A stretch of DNA of 64,000 nucleotides. Source: an uncultured Porphyromonadaceae bacterium. Lineage in GTDB: Bacteria; Bacteroidota; Bacteroidia; Bacteroidales; Muribaculaceae. The notes under the pieces were generated by a model. The model saw nothing but the letters and a program-made list of their open reading frames with translations. It ran no database searches and was not told where the DNA came from. The position numbers were made by a program, and so were the translations under genes. Below, piece by piece: positions 17,029 through 25,438 of the stretch (the stretch's first letter is position 1; the number at the start of each line of letters is the position of its first letter). The stretch spans positions 1-64,000 of the forward strand of contig CABUPJ010000001.1 of NCBI GenBank assembly GCA_902493335.1, in the 5' to 3' direction.

Positions 17029-17601
17029 TCATCGCAAAAGATTCAATATCTGAGGAATGACGGCCGTAAAGCCGTCATTATTTATTTCATGGACATTGGG
17101 ATGAAGTGTGTCGGGTGTGAACCGTTGTGACTCGATGCGGGCGATGACATCGCCACGGGAAAGGGCGTTACGTTTCATCACACGTGCGATTCTGACCTCG
17201 TCTTCGGCGACCACATCCCAAACTTCGTCGACCATGCGGTCGAGTCCGCTCTGATAGAGGATGGCGGTTTCGACAAAGATGCGACTGTCGGTCTTCGAGC
17301 GCTCGGCTATTACCTGCGAGAGCATCAGTCTGACGGCCTCGTGGATGATGGCATTGAGTTTGTCAAGCTTGGCTGCATCACTGAAGACAACACCGGCAAT
17401 CAGGCGACGGTCTATGACGCCGTCGACAACAGCTTTTTCATGGATATTCGTGACAAGTGCTGTCTTGATGGCATCGCTTCCATCCATGATGGCCTTGGCC
17501 TCGGTGTCGCAATCGAAGACATAATAGCCCATCAGCCGTAAGACGGTGCTGACAACAGACTTACCGGCACCTATGCCGCCTGTGATTGCAATTGTCTTCA
17601 T
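17029..17601 (-). CDS. coaE: Dephospho-CoA kinase
   Basis: 190 aa P-loop kinase for the last step of coenzyme A synthesis. GGIGAGKSVV is the Walker A, with FDCDTEAK behind it as in other CoaE. Length fits the family (~195). It is the last gene of the nusB-yajC-ybbR-coaE run and overlaps the ybbR stop by 4 bp. The gene order is one I know from other Bacteroidales. Confidence 0.92.
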   Translation of the reverse strand: MKTIAITGGIGAGKSVVSTVLRLMGYYVFDCDTEAKAIMDGSDAIKTALVTNIHEKAVVDGVIDRRLIAGVVFSDAAKLDKLNAIIHEAVRLMLSQVIAERSKTDSRIFVETAILYQSGLDRMVDEVWDVVAEDEVRIARVMKRNALSRGDVIARIESQRFTPDTLHPNVHEINNDGFTAVIPQILNLLR

Positions 17602-18575
17602 AATCTTTCGATTATATATTCGGCGCTGTCGGCCGAGAGGTGGACGTTGACGAGCTCAGAGGGTACGTCGTGGAGTCTGAGTCTGACTTTACGCGAACGT
17701 CCGACATTAATAGAACGGTAATCTGCCGTGACTCTGAAATGGGGATCTGTAGTGCGGTAGATGCTCATCGGCACCATGTAAATAACGTCAATCTGAGCCG
17801 GGAAGGTAATCAGCTTCATATCAGAGGGCACATTTACAGGTTCGATGACGACACGTCTTGTCTTCATGATGAGCGGCTCGACGTCGATAGTGACGTCAAT
17901 GCTGTCAGGAATCACGCGGCAGTTGCGGGGAGCTATCAGTTTTGCTCTGACAGTGGTTGTCGCACTGAGATCAGAGAGATGAATCGGCTCGGTCGAGACA
18001 GATTTGACGTTATAGGGCATCTGTGAGACATAATAGACTCTGACGGAGTCGACCGAAGAATGCGGAACGCCAACGATGGTGGACTGTGGGCCCGGAGATA
18101 CTTTGTAATCGATTGAGACAGGCTTGCGCAGCGGTTTCTTTGCCGTGAAGAGCATGTTAATCGAGTCGGGCGAAACGAGTTGTACGGTGGCGCCGCCAAG
18201 AGCAGATCTTGCGATTGCCTTGAGGTCGGCGTCGCCCAGGCGTATGGAGTTGCGGTTGCGGTAAAGTCTGAAGTCTATACCGAACCACGGCGCATGGCCA
18301 ATCGAGTGTTTGAACAGCTGGGTGCCTTTGCCTTTGGCACTGACACTCATAAATGCCGGCGGCGTCGATATTATTGTGACACTGTCGGGGACATTCTCGA
18401 GACGCACGGGCATGCGCAGGTCATATTGCTGCTCTTCGTTGAGAGTAAGCACGCACCACAGTATCGCCGATATGGCTAAAAAAATCAAAAACACAACGAC
18501 GTGACGTCCGCGTTGAGAACGGACGAGGTCAGTTGTGTTTTTGTATAGCTGCTTTATGCGCGCCGACCATCCCAT
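17598..18575 (-). CDS. YbbR-like domain protein
   Basis: 325 aa with one N-terminal transmembrane helix (~25-45, VVVFLIFLAISAILWCVLTL) after a basic cytoplasmic stretch, then extracytoplasmic beta-rich YbbR repeats (VRLENVPDSVTI is characteristic). In Firmicutes YbbR (CdaR) modulates the diadenylate cyclase CdaA; no cyclase gene is in this window, so that role is not supported here. It is coupled to coaE (4 bp overlap) and follows yajC by 21 nt. Confidence 0.82.
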   Translation of the reverse strand: MGWSARIKQLYKNTTDLVRSQRGRHVVVFLIFLAISAILWCVLTLNEEQQYDLRMPVRLENVPDSVTIISTPPAFMSVSAKGKGTQLFKHSIGHAPWFGIDFRLYRNRNSIRLGDADLKAIARSALGGATVQLVSPDSINMLFTAKKPLRKPVSIDYKVSPGPQSTIVGVPHSSVDSVRVYYVSQMPYNVKSVSTEPIHLSDLSATTTVRAKLIAPRNCRVIPDSIDVTIDVEPLIMKTRRVVIEPVNVPSDMKLITFPAQIDVIYMVPMSIYRTTDPHFRVTADYRSINVGRSRKVRLRLHDVPSELVNVHLSADSAEYIIERL

Positions 18576-18596
18576 AGGTCAGGGATATCTGATTAC

Positions 18597-18929
18597 TTAT
18601 TTTTTATCGGCGTTTTCCTGAGCGCTCTGATTGGCTTCGGCGGCAGAAGGATAGACCGAGCCTTTGTCAATGCGGATGCGTACGCCATCGGCTATCTCGA
18701 CAATGAACGAGTCTTCTTTGATGTCGCGGATTTTGCCATGGATGCCGCCGGCGGTGACGACGCTGTCGCCTTTGCCGAGTGATTCACGGAATTTTTTTAT
18801 TTCTTTCTGACGCTTCTGCTGGGGACGGATCATGAAGAAATAGAAGATTGCAAACAGGGCGACAATCATGATGATTGACGAAATGCCGCTGCCTTGAGCG
18901 TTCTGGAGAAGGATTGAATTGAGTTCCAT
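18597..18929 (-). CDS. yajC: Preprotein translocase subunit YajC
   Basis: 110 aa. One transmembrane helix (~17-35, ending FYFFMIRPQQKRQKE, the YajC signature), then a small cytoplasmic domain with GDSVVTAGGIHGKI. It associates with SecDF at the translocon. A 21-nt gap separates it from nusB and another 21-nt gap from ybbR, so all are probably one transcript. Confidence 0.93.
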   Translation of the reverse strand: MELNSILLQNAQGSGISSIIMIVALFAIFYFFMIRPQQKRQKEIKKFRESLGKGDSVVTAGGIHGKIRDIKEDSFIVEIADGVRIRIDKGSVYPSAAEANQSAQENADKK

Positions 18930-18950
18930 CGTTTTATTGTTTTTTAATTA

Positions 18951-20369
18951 TTATTTCATTATTATGCCTTCGGTCTTAAGATAATTAACAACCGAGAAGA
19001 GGATACCGTTTACAAACTGACCGCTTTTGTTTGTACTGTAGCAGTTTGCGATCTCGACGTATTCGTTCATGGTCACGGGAACAGGTATGGCCGGATAGTT
19101 GATGAACTCGGCTATGGCCGCTGTCATGATGACGATATCCATGAAGGCAAGACGCTCGGGGTCCCATTGAGAGGCATTGATGAAGCGGTCGATATATTCG
19201 CGGTATGTCTCACGATTTTCGACGGCAAGCCGGAAGAGATCGGGACCGAAATTCTCGTCTTCGTCGTCTTTGTATTCGGGCAGAAGGTTTATCTGTTTAT
19301 CGGGTGAAGAAGCAAACTGTTTTATGGTCTTCAACACGAATGTACCCATAATCTGGAGGTCGTCGTTCCAATATATCGACATAGACTCGAGAGCTTCGGC
19401 GAGGTCGTCGCTCGGCAGGATGATATTCTTGACAACAGAGCGCCAGAATTCACAGTCGGTAGCATAGTCGGTCGAAGGCTGAACCATATAATCGGCATAG
19501 AGCTGAGAACTGAGAATGCTGTCGAGCAAGGAACGTATAAGAGCCGGATTATTCTCCCACGATACGGGATTTGCAGACAGATAATTCTGAAGACTTTCGT
19601 TTTCGCGCAGACGTTCGATAAACATATTCTCGACGAAACGCATGTTGGGATTAAGCTCCTCGGGGGTAGCGAGATGCTTTGTCTTGGCATTCTCGAGACG
19701 TGTATACTGCTCGTGTGTAAGCTCCATCATCAGCACGAAGAGGCTGTTGTAAAGCTCATAGGCCTTGTCGAGTGATGCCTTGAGTTCTTTGCCGGCATTT
19801 ATGTAGGCGAGACGGCTGTCCTGATATGAAGTGAGGGTGTCGGCCATCTGCCTTATGCCGGCATTGAAGCCGACAGTAGTAAATTCGGCATCTTCATGCA
19901 TCAGAGCCTTGAATTCGTCGTCCTTAGCTATCACCGTCGACAGAATTGTGAGCCAGAAACGTACATCGTCGGCGAGTGCAGGCGCTTTGATTTTTTTGTA
20001 ATCGCGGAACGCTGCCGAATCTGTGATGCGGTCCAAGAGCGGTTGTAACAAGGCGTTGAACTTCGATGTATCGACCGCGCCGCGCAATACCATCTGCTTG
20101 ACGGTGTCATTATCGGCAAGTGCCTTGCCTACTCTGTTTCTTGCAAGTTTGGGATCTACGTCAACCCGAGGCTGTTTTTTGTTGCGGGTAATGCGACAGC
20201 CCGACAGCTCCTGTATCAGAATCAAAAGATCTGAATAAACCGCATATGCATATCTTTTGTCTTTTGACCCGTTCTCAGGGGCTGAATCTATTCTAAACTC
20301 ACTGCGTGTCAGAAGGTAAGAATAAAGCATCTGCACGACTTTGGTTCTGATTAGTATGCGATTGATCAT
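18951..20369 (-). CDS. nusB: Transcription antitermination factor NusB (long form)
   Basis: 472 aa. Both ends match Bacteroidota NusB: MINRILIRTKVVQML at the start, and MDIVIMTAAIAEFINYP with VTMNEYVEIANCYSTNKSGQ at the end, the RNA-binding NusB core. Typical Bacteroides NusB as I remember it is ~310 aa; here some 150 extra residues (~20-165) sit between the N-terminal helix and KASLDKAYELYNSL. The insert is helical and charged and shows no known domain. The core role is rRNA antitermination with NusE/S10. It is the first gene of the operon, with its own promoter. Confidence 0.87.
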   Translation of the reverse strand: MINRILIRTKVVQMLYSYLLTRSEFRIDSAPENGSKDKRYAYAVYSDLLILIQELSGCRITRNKKQPRVDVDPKLARNRVGKALADNDTVKQMVLRGAVDTSKFNALLQPLLDRITDSAAFRDYKKIKAPALADDVRFWLTILSTVIAKDDEFKALMHEDAEFTTVGFNAGIRQMADTLTSYQDSRLAYINAGKELKASLDKAYELYNSLFVLMMELTHEQYTRLENAKTKHLATPEELNPNMRFVENMFIERLRENESLQNYLSANPVSWENNPALIRSLLDSILSSQLYADYMVQPSTDYATDCEFWRSVVKNIILPSDDLAEALESMSIYWNDDLQIMGTFVLKTIKQFASSPDKQINLLPEYKDDEDENFGPDLFRLAVENRETYREYIDRFINASQWDPERLAFMDIVIMTAAIAEFINYPAIPVPVTMNEYVEIANCYSTNKSGQFVNGILFSVVNYLKTEGIIMK

Positions 20370-20401
20370 GACGTTGTTTAATGTTCTATGTTTTTACGGT
20401 G

Positions 20402-20432
20402 CAAATTTAAACATATTATCGTCAATCACCAA
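20402..20432 (-). promoter_or_regulatory. Predicted promoter for nusB operon
   Basis: On the minus strand: TTG (20430-20432), 20 nt, TAAATTTG (20402-20409). Full consensus match; ~27 nt leader. Confidence 0.75.
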
Positions 20433-20451
20433 ACATTTTTGGGCACACGCA

Positions 20452-21489
20452 TCAGTTTTCGGCAAGCGGATTCCATCCCTGAGCCTTTAACGTAATTTCG
20501 TTATCGTCGCGCGTAATCATGGCGCAACCGAGCTCGGGTCGGGTTATATATCCGATAGTCTTGACGTCTTTGAGTTTCGACACTTTCTCGTGGTCGGTCA
20601 AGGGAACCGTGAACAGCAGTTCGTAGTCTTCACCGCCGTTGAGAGCCGCCGTGACAAGGTTCATGTTGAGCTCTTCGGCCATGACGGCTGTCTGATAGTC
20701 GATAGGGATTCGGTCTTCATATATGCGGCAGCCGACATTGCTCTGTTTGCAGATATGAAGCAATTCAGACGAAAGGCCGTCGCTTATGTCCATCATTGCC
20801 GTTGGCTTTATGCCGGCGGCCGCGAGTTCCTCGATTATATCTTTTCGGGCCTCGGGCTTGAGCTGACGCTCGACGAGATATTCCTTTCCGGCGAAATCGG
20901 GTTCGAAATCGGGGCGTCCGGCCGATGCCACCTTCTCTCGCTCGAGCAACTGAAGGCCCATGTAAGCGGCGCCGAGATTGCCCGAGACACAGACAAGATC
21001 AGTGTCATGCGCACCGTTGCGGTAGACGATTTTGTCCTTGGGCGCGTCGCCGATACATGTTATCGATATGACGAGACCCTGATGCGAGGCACAGGTGTCG
21101 CCGCCGACGACATCGACGCCATAGAGTTTGCAGGCGACCTTTATGCCGGAATATAGCTGCTCGATGTGCTCGACGGTGAAGCGTTTCGATATGCCGAGCG
21201 AAACGGTGAGCTGGCGGGGGGTACCGTTCATCGCGCAGATATCGGAGATATTGACGATGGCCGCCTTATAGCCCAGATGTTTGAGAGGAACGTATGTCAG
21301 GTCGAAATGAACGTTTTCGAGAAGAAGGTCAGTGGTGACGAGTACCTCTGTATCATTGTATTCGAGCACTGCGGCATCGTCGCCGACACCTTTTTTAGAT
21401 GAGGCGTTTGTCAGCTCGATATCTTTTGTCAGACGGTCGATGAGACCAAACTCGCCAAGAGTTGATATTTCAGTCTGTTTGTCTTCCAT
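20452..21489 (-). CDS. thiL: Thiamine-monophosphate kinase
   Basis: 345 aa enzyme of the AIR-synthase-like ATPase fold that phosphorylates thiamine phosphate to TPP. GVGDDAAV near the N-terminus and the LLLENVHFDLTY block are ThiL signatures, and MDISDGLSSEL is the second conserved Mg-binding motif. Length matches ThiL. It is last in the sppA-lpxK-pnp-thiL run, 62 nt after pnp. No TPP riboswitch is seen upstream. Confidence 0.92.
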   Translation of the reverse strand: MEDKQTEISTLGEFGLIDRLTKDIELTNASSKKGVGDDAAVLEYNDTEVLVTTDLLLENVHFDLTYVPLKHLGYKAAIVNISDICAMNGTPRQLTVSLGISKRFTVEHIEQLYSGIKVACKLYGVDVVGGDTCASHQGLVISITCIGDAPKDKIVYRNGAHDTDLVCVSGNLGAAYMGLQLLEREKVASAGRPDFEPDFAGKEYLVERQLKPEARKDIIEELAAAGIKPTAMMDISDGLSSELLHICKQSNVGCRIYEDRIPIDYQTAVMAEELNMNLVTAALNGGEDYELLFTVPLTDHEKVSKLKDVKTIGYITRPELGCAMITRDDNEITLKAQGWNPLAEN

Positions 21490-21551
21490 TTTTGTGTATG
21501 ATTAGAGCCGGTCAGACCTTAACGGTTAAACCGGCTCTTGTTATATGTATA

Positions 21552-22364
21552 TTATAAACGCTCGACAAGTGTCTTCATCAGAGCCACTACCGTAGGCTGG
21601 GCCTTGACAGCGGCAAGCTGAACTTCCTCATGGCTGGGTACATCGGTGATGTCCTTGCCACCGAGGTCGGTGATGACAGACAGGCCGAAGACTGTCATTC
21701 CGCCGTGGTTGGCGACGATGACTTCGGGCACAGTCGACATGCCGACAGCGTCACCGCCGATGACTCTGAAATATTCGTATTCGGCCGGAGTCTCGAATGT
21801 CGGGCCAGGGGTGCCGACGTAGACGCCATGCATCAGACGCAGGCCCTGCTCTTCGCCGATTTTGTCTGCAAGAGCGACAAGTTTCTTTGAATATGCCTCG
21901 GTCATTGCCGGGAAGCGGGGCCCCCACTCTTCATAGTTCTTGCCTCTGAGCGGATTTTCGGGGAAGAGATTGATGTGATCGGTGATAACCATAACGTCAC
22001 CTACCTTAAACTCTTTGTTCATGCCGCCTGCCGCGTTAGAGACGAGAAGTGTCCTGACACCGAGCACCTGCATGACTCTGACGGGGAATGTCACCTGTTT
22101 CATGTCGTAACCTTCATAATAATGGAAACGACCCTGCATGGCCATCACACGTTTGCCGCCAAGCATACCGAAGATGAGATTACCGCTGTGGCCCTCGACT
22201 GTCGAGACGGGGAAATTGGGGATTTCCTTGTAGGGAATATAAAGTTTATCGGTGATGTGGTCAACGAGGCTGCCGAGACCGGTGCCGAGGATTATCGCGA
22301 TTTCAGGCATATCGGCGACCTTTGAACGCAGATAGTCGGCTGTCTGATTTATTTTTTCTAACAT
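21552..22364 (-). CDS. Purine nucleoside phosphorylase (trimeric PNP type)
   Basis: 270 aa. Phosphorolysis of inosine or guanosine for purine salvage. GTGLG, VEGHSGNLIFG, MQGRFHYYEGYDM and SNAAGGMN are the landmarks of the low-molecular-weight trimeric PNP (PunA-like), not the DeoD hexameric type. Length fits (~270). It lies between lpxK (69 nt upstream) and thiL in a minus-strand run. Confidence 0.92.
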   Translation of the reverse strand: MLEKINQTADYLRSKVADMPEIAIILGTGLGSLVDHITDKLYIPYKEIPNFPVSTVEGHSGNLIFGMLGGKRVMAMQGRFHYYEGYDMKQVTFPVRVMQVLGVRTLLVSNAAGGMNKEFKVGDVMVITDHINLFPENPLRGKNYEEWGPRFPAMTEAYSKKLVALADKIGEEQGLRLMHGVYVGTPGPTFETPAEYEYFRVIGGDAVGMSTVPEVIVANHGGMTVFGLSVITDLGGKDITDVPSHEEVQLAAVKAQPTVVALMKTLVERL

Positions 22365-22433
22365 GGTTTTATTTGTTATGGGTTTTAGATTAGTATGTAA
22401 ACGTCTTTGGAGGTGCTAATGTTTCTGCACGCG

Positions 22434-23516
22434 TCATTGCCTGATCAGTTTGCGCAAAGCGTCGACAAATGCAGTCGGGCCTGCCGGATTGATAAACTCG
22501 ACTTCGACGGGCAGATAGAAAATATAGGGCTTGAGCTCGTGAGGGAAATAAGGATTACAGATAAGCCTGACAGCATCCTTTTCGGTCGTGATAATATATT
22601 TACGCTCGCCGCGCATTGTATTGAAACGGTTGAGCAACAGCTCTATGTCCTTGCGTGTATAGCTGTGATGGTCGGGGAAAACATTGACTTTGACCTTAGC
22701 CCGGAAGCTTTTGAGATATCTGACGAAAGGTCGCGGATTGCCTATGCCGGCGACAGCGAGAACGGTGTCGGTGTCAAGCAGCCAGTCAAGGTACGGGAAA
22801 GCCTTCACCCTGTCGGGAAACAGCGGCACCGGGTTGTTATATGAGTATTTCGAGAAGAAAAGTTCCTGGAAAGGATACAGTTCGAGATGCTTTGAATAAA
22901 TTCTGAAATCAAGCTGTTTGATTGTGTCGGGACATTTTGTCACGACAACCATATCGGCGCGGTTGAGACCTCTTATCGACTCACGGAGACGACCATAGGG
23001 CAGCATGCTGTCTTCAAAAACGGGTCGGTTGTATTCAGTGATAAGAATCGAAGCCTTTGGCTTGACATAACGGTGCTGGAAGGCATCGTCAAGCAGAATG
23101 AGATTGATGTTGGGGTCGAGTCTCAGAAGCTCGTTTATGCCGGCGACACGTTCCTCGCAGACGGCGACAACGACCTCGCCGTTAAATTTCTGATATATCT
23201 GATAGGCCTCGTCGCCGACATCACGCGGCGTCGATTTGTCCGAGGCCATGACAAATCCCTTGGTATGGCGTTTGTAGCCGCGGCTGAGGACAGCGATGTG
23301 GAAGCTGTAGCGAAGCTGGCTGAGTATGAATTCGACGTGGGGGGTCTTGCCGGTGCCGCCGACGGCCAGATTGCCTACGACGACGACAGGCACGTCAAAT
23401 TCATGCTGTTTGAGTATGCCCCAGTCAAAGAATTTATTGCGCATGTAGGTCACCGCCCCGTATATCTTCGAACACGGGAGCAGAATCATTTTCGACATTA
23501 CATTACGCGCGGACAT
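22434..23516 (-). CDS. lpxK: Tetraacyldisaccharide 4'-kinase
   Basis: 360 aa inner-membrane-associated kinase that adds the 4'-phosphate of lipid A. The Walker A is VVGNLAVGGTGKTPHVEF, the LpxK signature, with LDDAFQHR downstream. The start could be 23516 or the internal Met eight codons on; either keeps the domain whole. It is 27 nt after sppA in the same run. It shows that the organism makes a phosphorylated lipid A intermediate. Confidence 0.93.
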   Translation of the reverse strand: MSARNVMSKMILLPCSKIYGAVTYMRNKFFDWGILKQHEFDVPVVVVGNLAVGGTGKTPHVEFILSQLRYSFHIAVLSRGYKRHTKGFVMASDKSTPRDVGDEAYQIYQKFNGEVVVAVCEERVAGINELLRLDPNINLILLDDAFQHRYVKPKASILITEYNRPVFEDSMLPYGRLRESIRGLNRADMVVVTKCPDTIKQLDFRIYSKHLELYPFQELFFSKYSYNNPVPLFPDRVKAFPYLDWLLDTDTVLAVAGIGNPRPFVRYLKSFRAKVKVNVFPDHHSYTRKDIELLLNRFNTMRGERKYIITTEKDAVRLICNPYFPHELKPYIFYLPVEVEFINPAGPTAFVDALRKLIRQ

Positions 23517-23543
23517 TCAGAAGCAGTCTATAGAATTTATTTG

Positions 23544-25301
23544 TCAGCGGATTTCGATTTCAGTCATACGTGCCTGAACAGGTGCGGCCTCGCGCAGCCG
23601 CTTGACGGCGTGGAGCGCCTTGAGTGTCTCTTTGTCAAAAGCCATACCGGCGACATCGAGGCGACCGGTCTCGTTCATGAGCGCCTTAAAGATATCGCTG
23701 TCGACCGAGGGATATGACACATACCGGTCATGACGGAGCGACAGGTTGTCAGCCATATCGTTTATACAGTCGGTGAGTGAGCCGATTCTGTCGACAAGGC
23801 CGAGACTTACAGCACTCGAACCTACCCACACACGGCCTTCGGCTATGGCTTTGACACTGTCGACTGCCATTCCGCGGCCTTCGGCGACGCGGCTTGTAAA
23901 GAGCTCGTAGATTTCATTGACGCTCTTCTGCATGGCGCCGAGCTGATAGGGAGTCATCGGCTCGACAAGTGACATGAAAGCGGCGTTGGGGCTTGAGGCA
24001 ACTTCACTGAAAGTTACACCAAGTTTGCCCGTGACGAGTCCGCTGAAATCGGGAATCATGCCGAAGACACCGATCGAGCCCGTGAGGGTTGTTTTGTCAG
24101 CGTAGATGCTGTCGGCTCCGCATGAGATATAATAACCGCCCGATGCCGCATAATCGCCCATCGAGACATAGAAAGGTTTGTCTTTTGATTTGAAATACTG
24201 AAGTGCTTCCCAGATCTGTTCCGAAGCGAAAGCACTGCCGCCGGGAGAATTGACACGGAGGACGAGACCTTCGACGTTATCGTCATCGGCGAGGTCAACA
24301 ATATCTTTGACGACAGTCTTGCCGACGATGCCTTCGCTGCCGCTGTCGACGATATCACCGACGGCATAATAGACTGCGATGTGCTTGTCTGAAGCGTCGC
24401 CGAATTCAGAACTGTTATATGCGATATATTCAGAGGGCGAGACCAGGCGGATGTCGTCGTCTTCCTTAATGCCGCTTTTGGCTTTAAGAATCTTGTCGAA
24501 CTCACGGCCATACGCCGACTTGGTTATCACACCGGCCGTGATGCACTCTTCGGCGGTCCAGGCATAAGTGAGACTGTCGGCCCATGCAGACACGCGTGCG
24601 GGGGCAATCGAACGGTTATCGGCTATTGTCGTCGCATAATAAGACCAGATCGAGTCTATGTAGACTTTATTCTGCAGTCTTGCCGCCTCGCTCATTTCTT
24701 TAAGGATAAACGGCTCGACGGCGCTCTTGTATGTGCCGACCTTGACGACCTGCACCTTTACGCCGAGTTTGTCGAGAAGACCGGTGAAGAACGGCGTCAA
24801 CGAACCGATACCGCGGATATTGACATTGCCGACCGGATTGAGATAAATCTCATCGGCCGCTGAAGCGAGAAGATAGTCGCCCTGTGAAATAGCGTCGCCG
24901 TAAGCATAAATCCATTTGCCGCTTTCCTTGAACCGACGCAGAGCCTGCATCATCTCCTCACGTGAAGCGACACCGAGCGAAGAGCCTCCGCATTTGATAT
25001 AGATGCCTTCGATTTTCTTATCATTGGCCGACAGCTGTATCGACTTGACGATGTCCTCAAGGGTCTGAGGCTTCTGCTCGACACGACTTAACATAGTCAT
25101 AAAATCGGCATTAGCCTCACGCTCAATTATATCACCCGTCAGGTCAATATACAAAACCGAATTTTTTTCGACCGCAGTTGTTTTTTTATCGCCCGAAAGC
25201 ATTATGCCGACGCATACAGACCCGATAATCACAACAGAGATAACAGAAATCCAAATCCCGGCAATTGTGCCCAGAAGAGAAACGAAGAAACGCTTGAACA
25301 T
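23544..25301 (-). CDS. sppA: Signal peptide peptidase SppA, 67K type
   Basis: 585 aa inner-membrane serine protease that degrades cleaved signal peptides. An N-terminal transmembrane anchor (~10-35) is followed by two tandem ClpP-like domains, as in E. coli-type SppA. The nucleophile Ser is in GDYAASGGYYISC in the C-terminal domain, and LRVNSPGGSAFASE is the conserved stretch before it. It is the first gene of the sppA-lpxK-pnp-thiL run with a consensus promoter. Confidence 0.92.
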   Translation of the reverse strand: MFKRFFVSLLGTIAGIWISVISVVIIGSVCVGIMLSGDKKTTAVEKNSVLYIDLTGDIIEREANADFMTMLSRVEQKPQTLEDIVKSIQLSANDKKIEGIYIKCGGSSLGVASREEMMQALRRFKESGKWIYAYGDAISQGDYLLASAADEIYLNPVGNVNIRGIGSLTPFFTGLLDKLGVKVQVVKVGTYKSAVEPFILKEMSEAARLQNKVYIDSIWSYYATTIADNRSIAPARVSAWADSLTYAWTAEECITAGVITKSAYGREFDKILKAKSGIKEDDDIRLVSPSEYIAYNSSEFGDASDKHIAVYYAVGDIVDSGSEGIVGKTVVKDIVDLADDDNVEGLVLRVNSPGGSAFASEQIWEALQYFKSKDKPFYVSMGDYAASGGYYISCGADSIYADKTTLTGSIGVFGMIPDFSGLVTGKLGVTFSEVASSPNAAFMSLVEPMTPYQLGAMQKSVNEIYELFTSRVAEGRGMAVDSVKAIAEGRVWVGSSAVSLGLVDRIGSLTDCINDMADNLSLRHDRYVSYPSVDSDIFKALMNETGRLDVAGMAFDKETLKALHAVKRLREAAPVQARMTEIEIR

Positions 25302-25367
25302 TTAAGTTGGAAATATCTTATTGTTAACAATTTTCTAAAATCAAAACAGACATTTTCATGCCCGATA

Positions 25368-25398
25368 CAAAATTATACAAATTGTCGCTAACAAGCAA
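25368..25398 (-). promoter_or_regulatory. Predicted promoter for sppA operon
   Basis: On the minus strand: TTG (25396-25398), 20 nt, TAATTTTG (25368-25375). Full consensus; ~60 nt leader. Confidence 0.75.
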
Positions 25399-25438
25399 GA
25401 TTTTTTTTAATTAAAGTTAATTAACGAAAGATGTTGCC

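Noticed and set aside
20452..21551. TPP riboswitch before thiL
   Set aside because: The 62 nt between pnp and thiL hold only a short terminator-like inverted repeat (AGAGCCGGT/ACCGGCTCT), no THI-box sequence.
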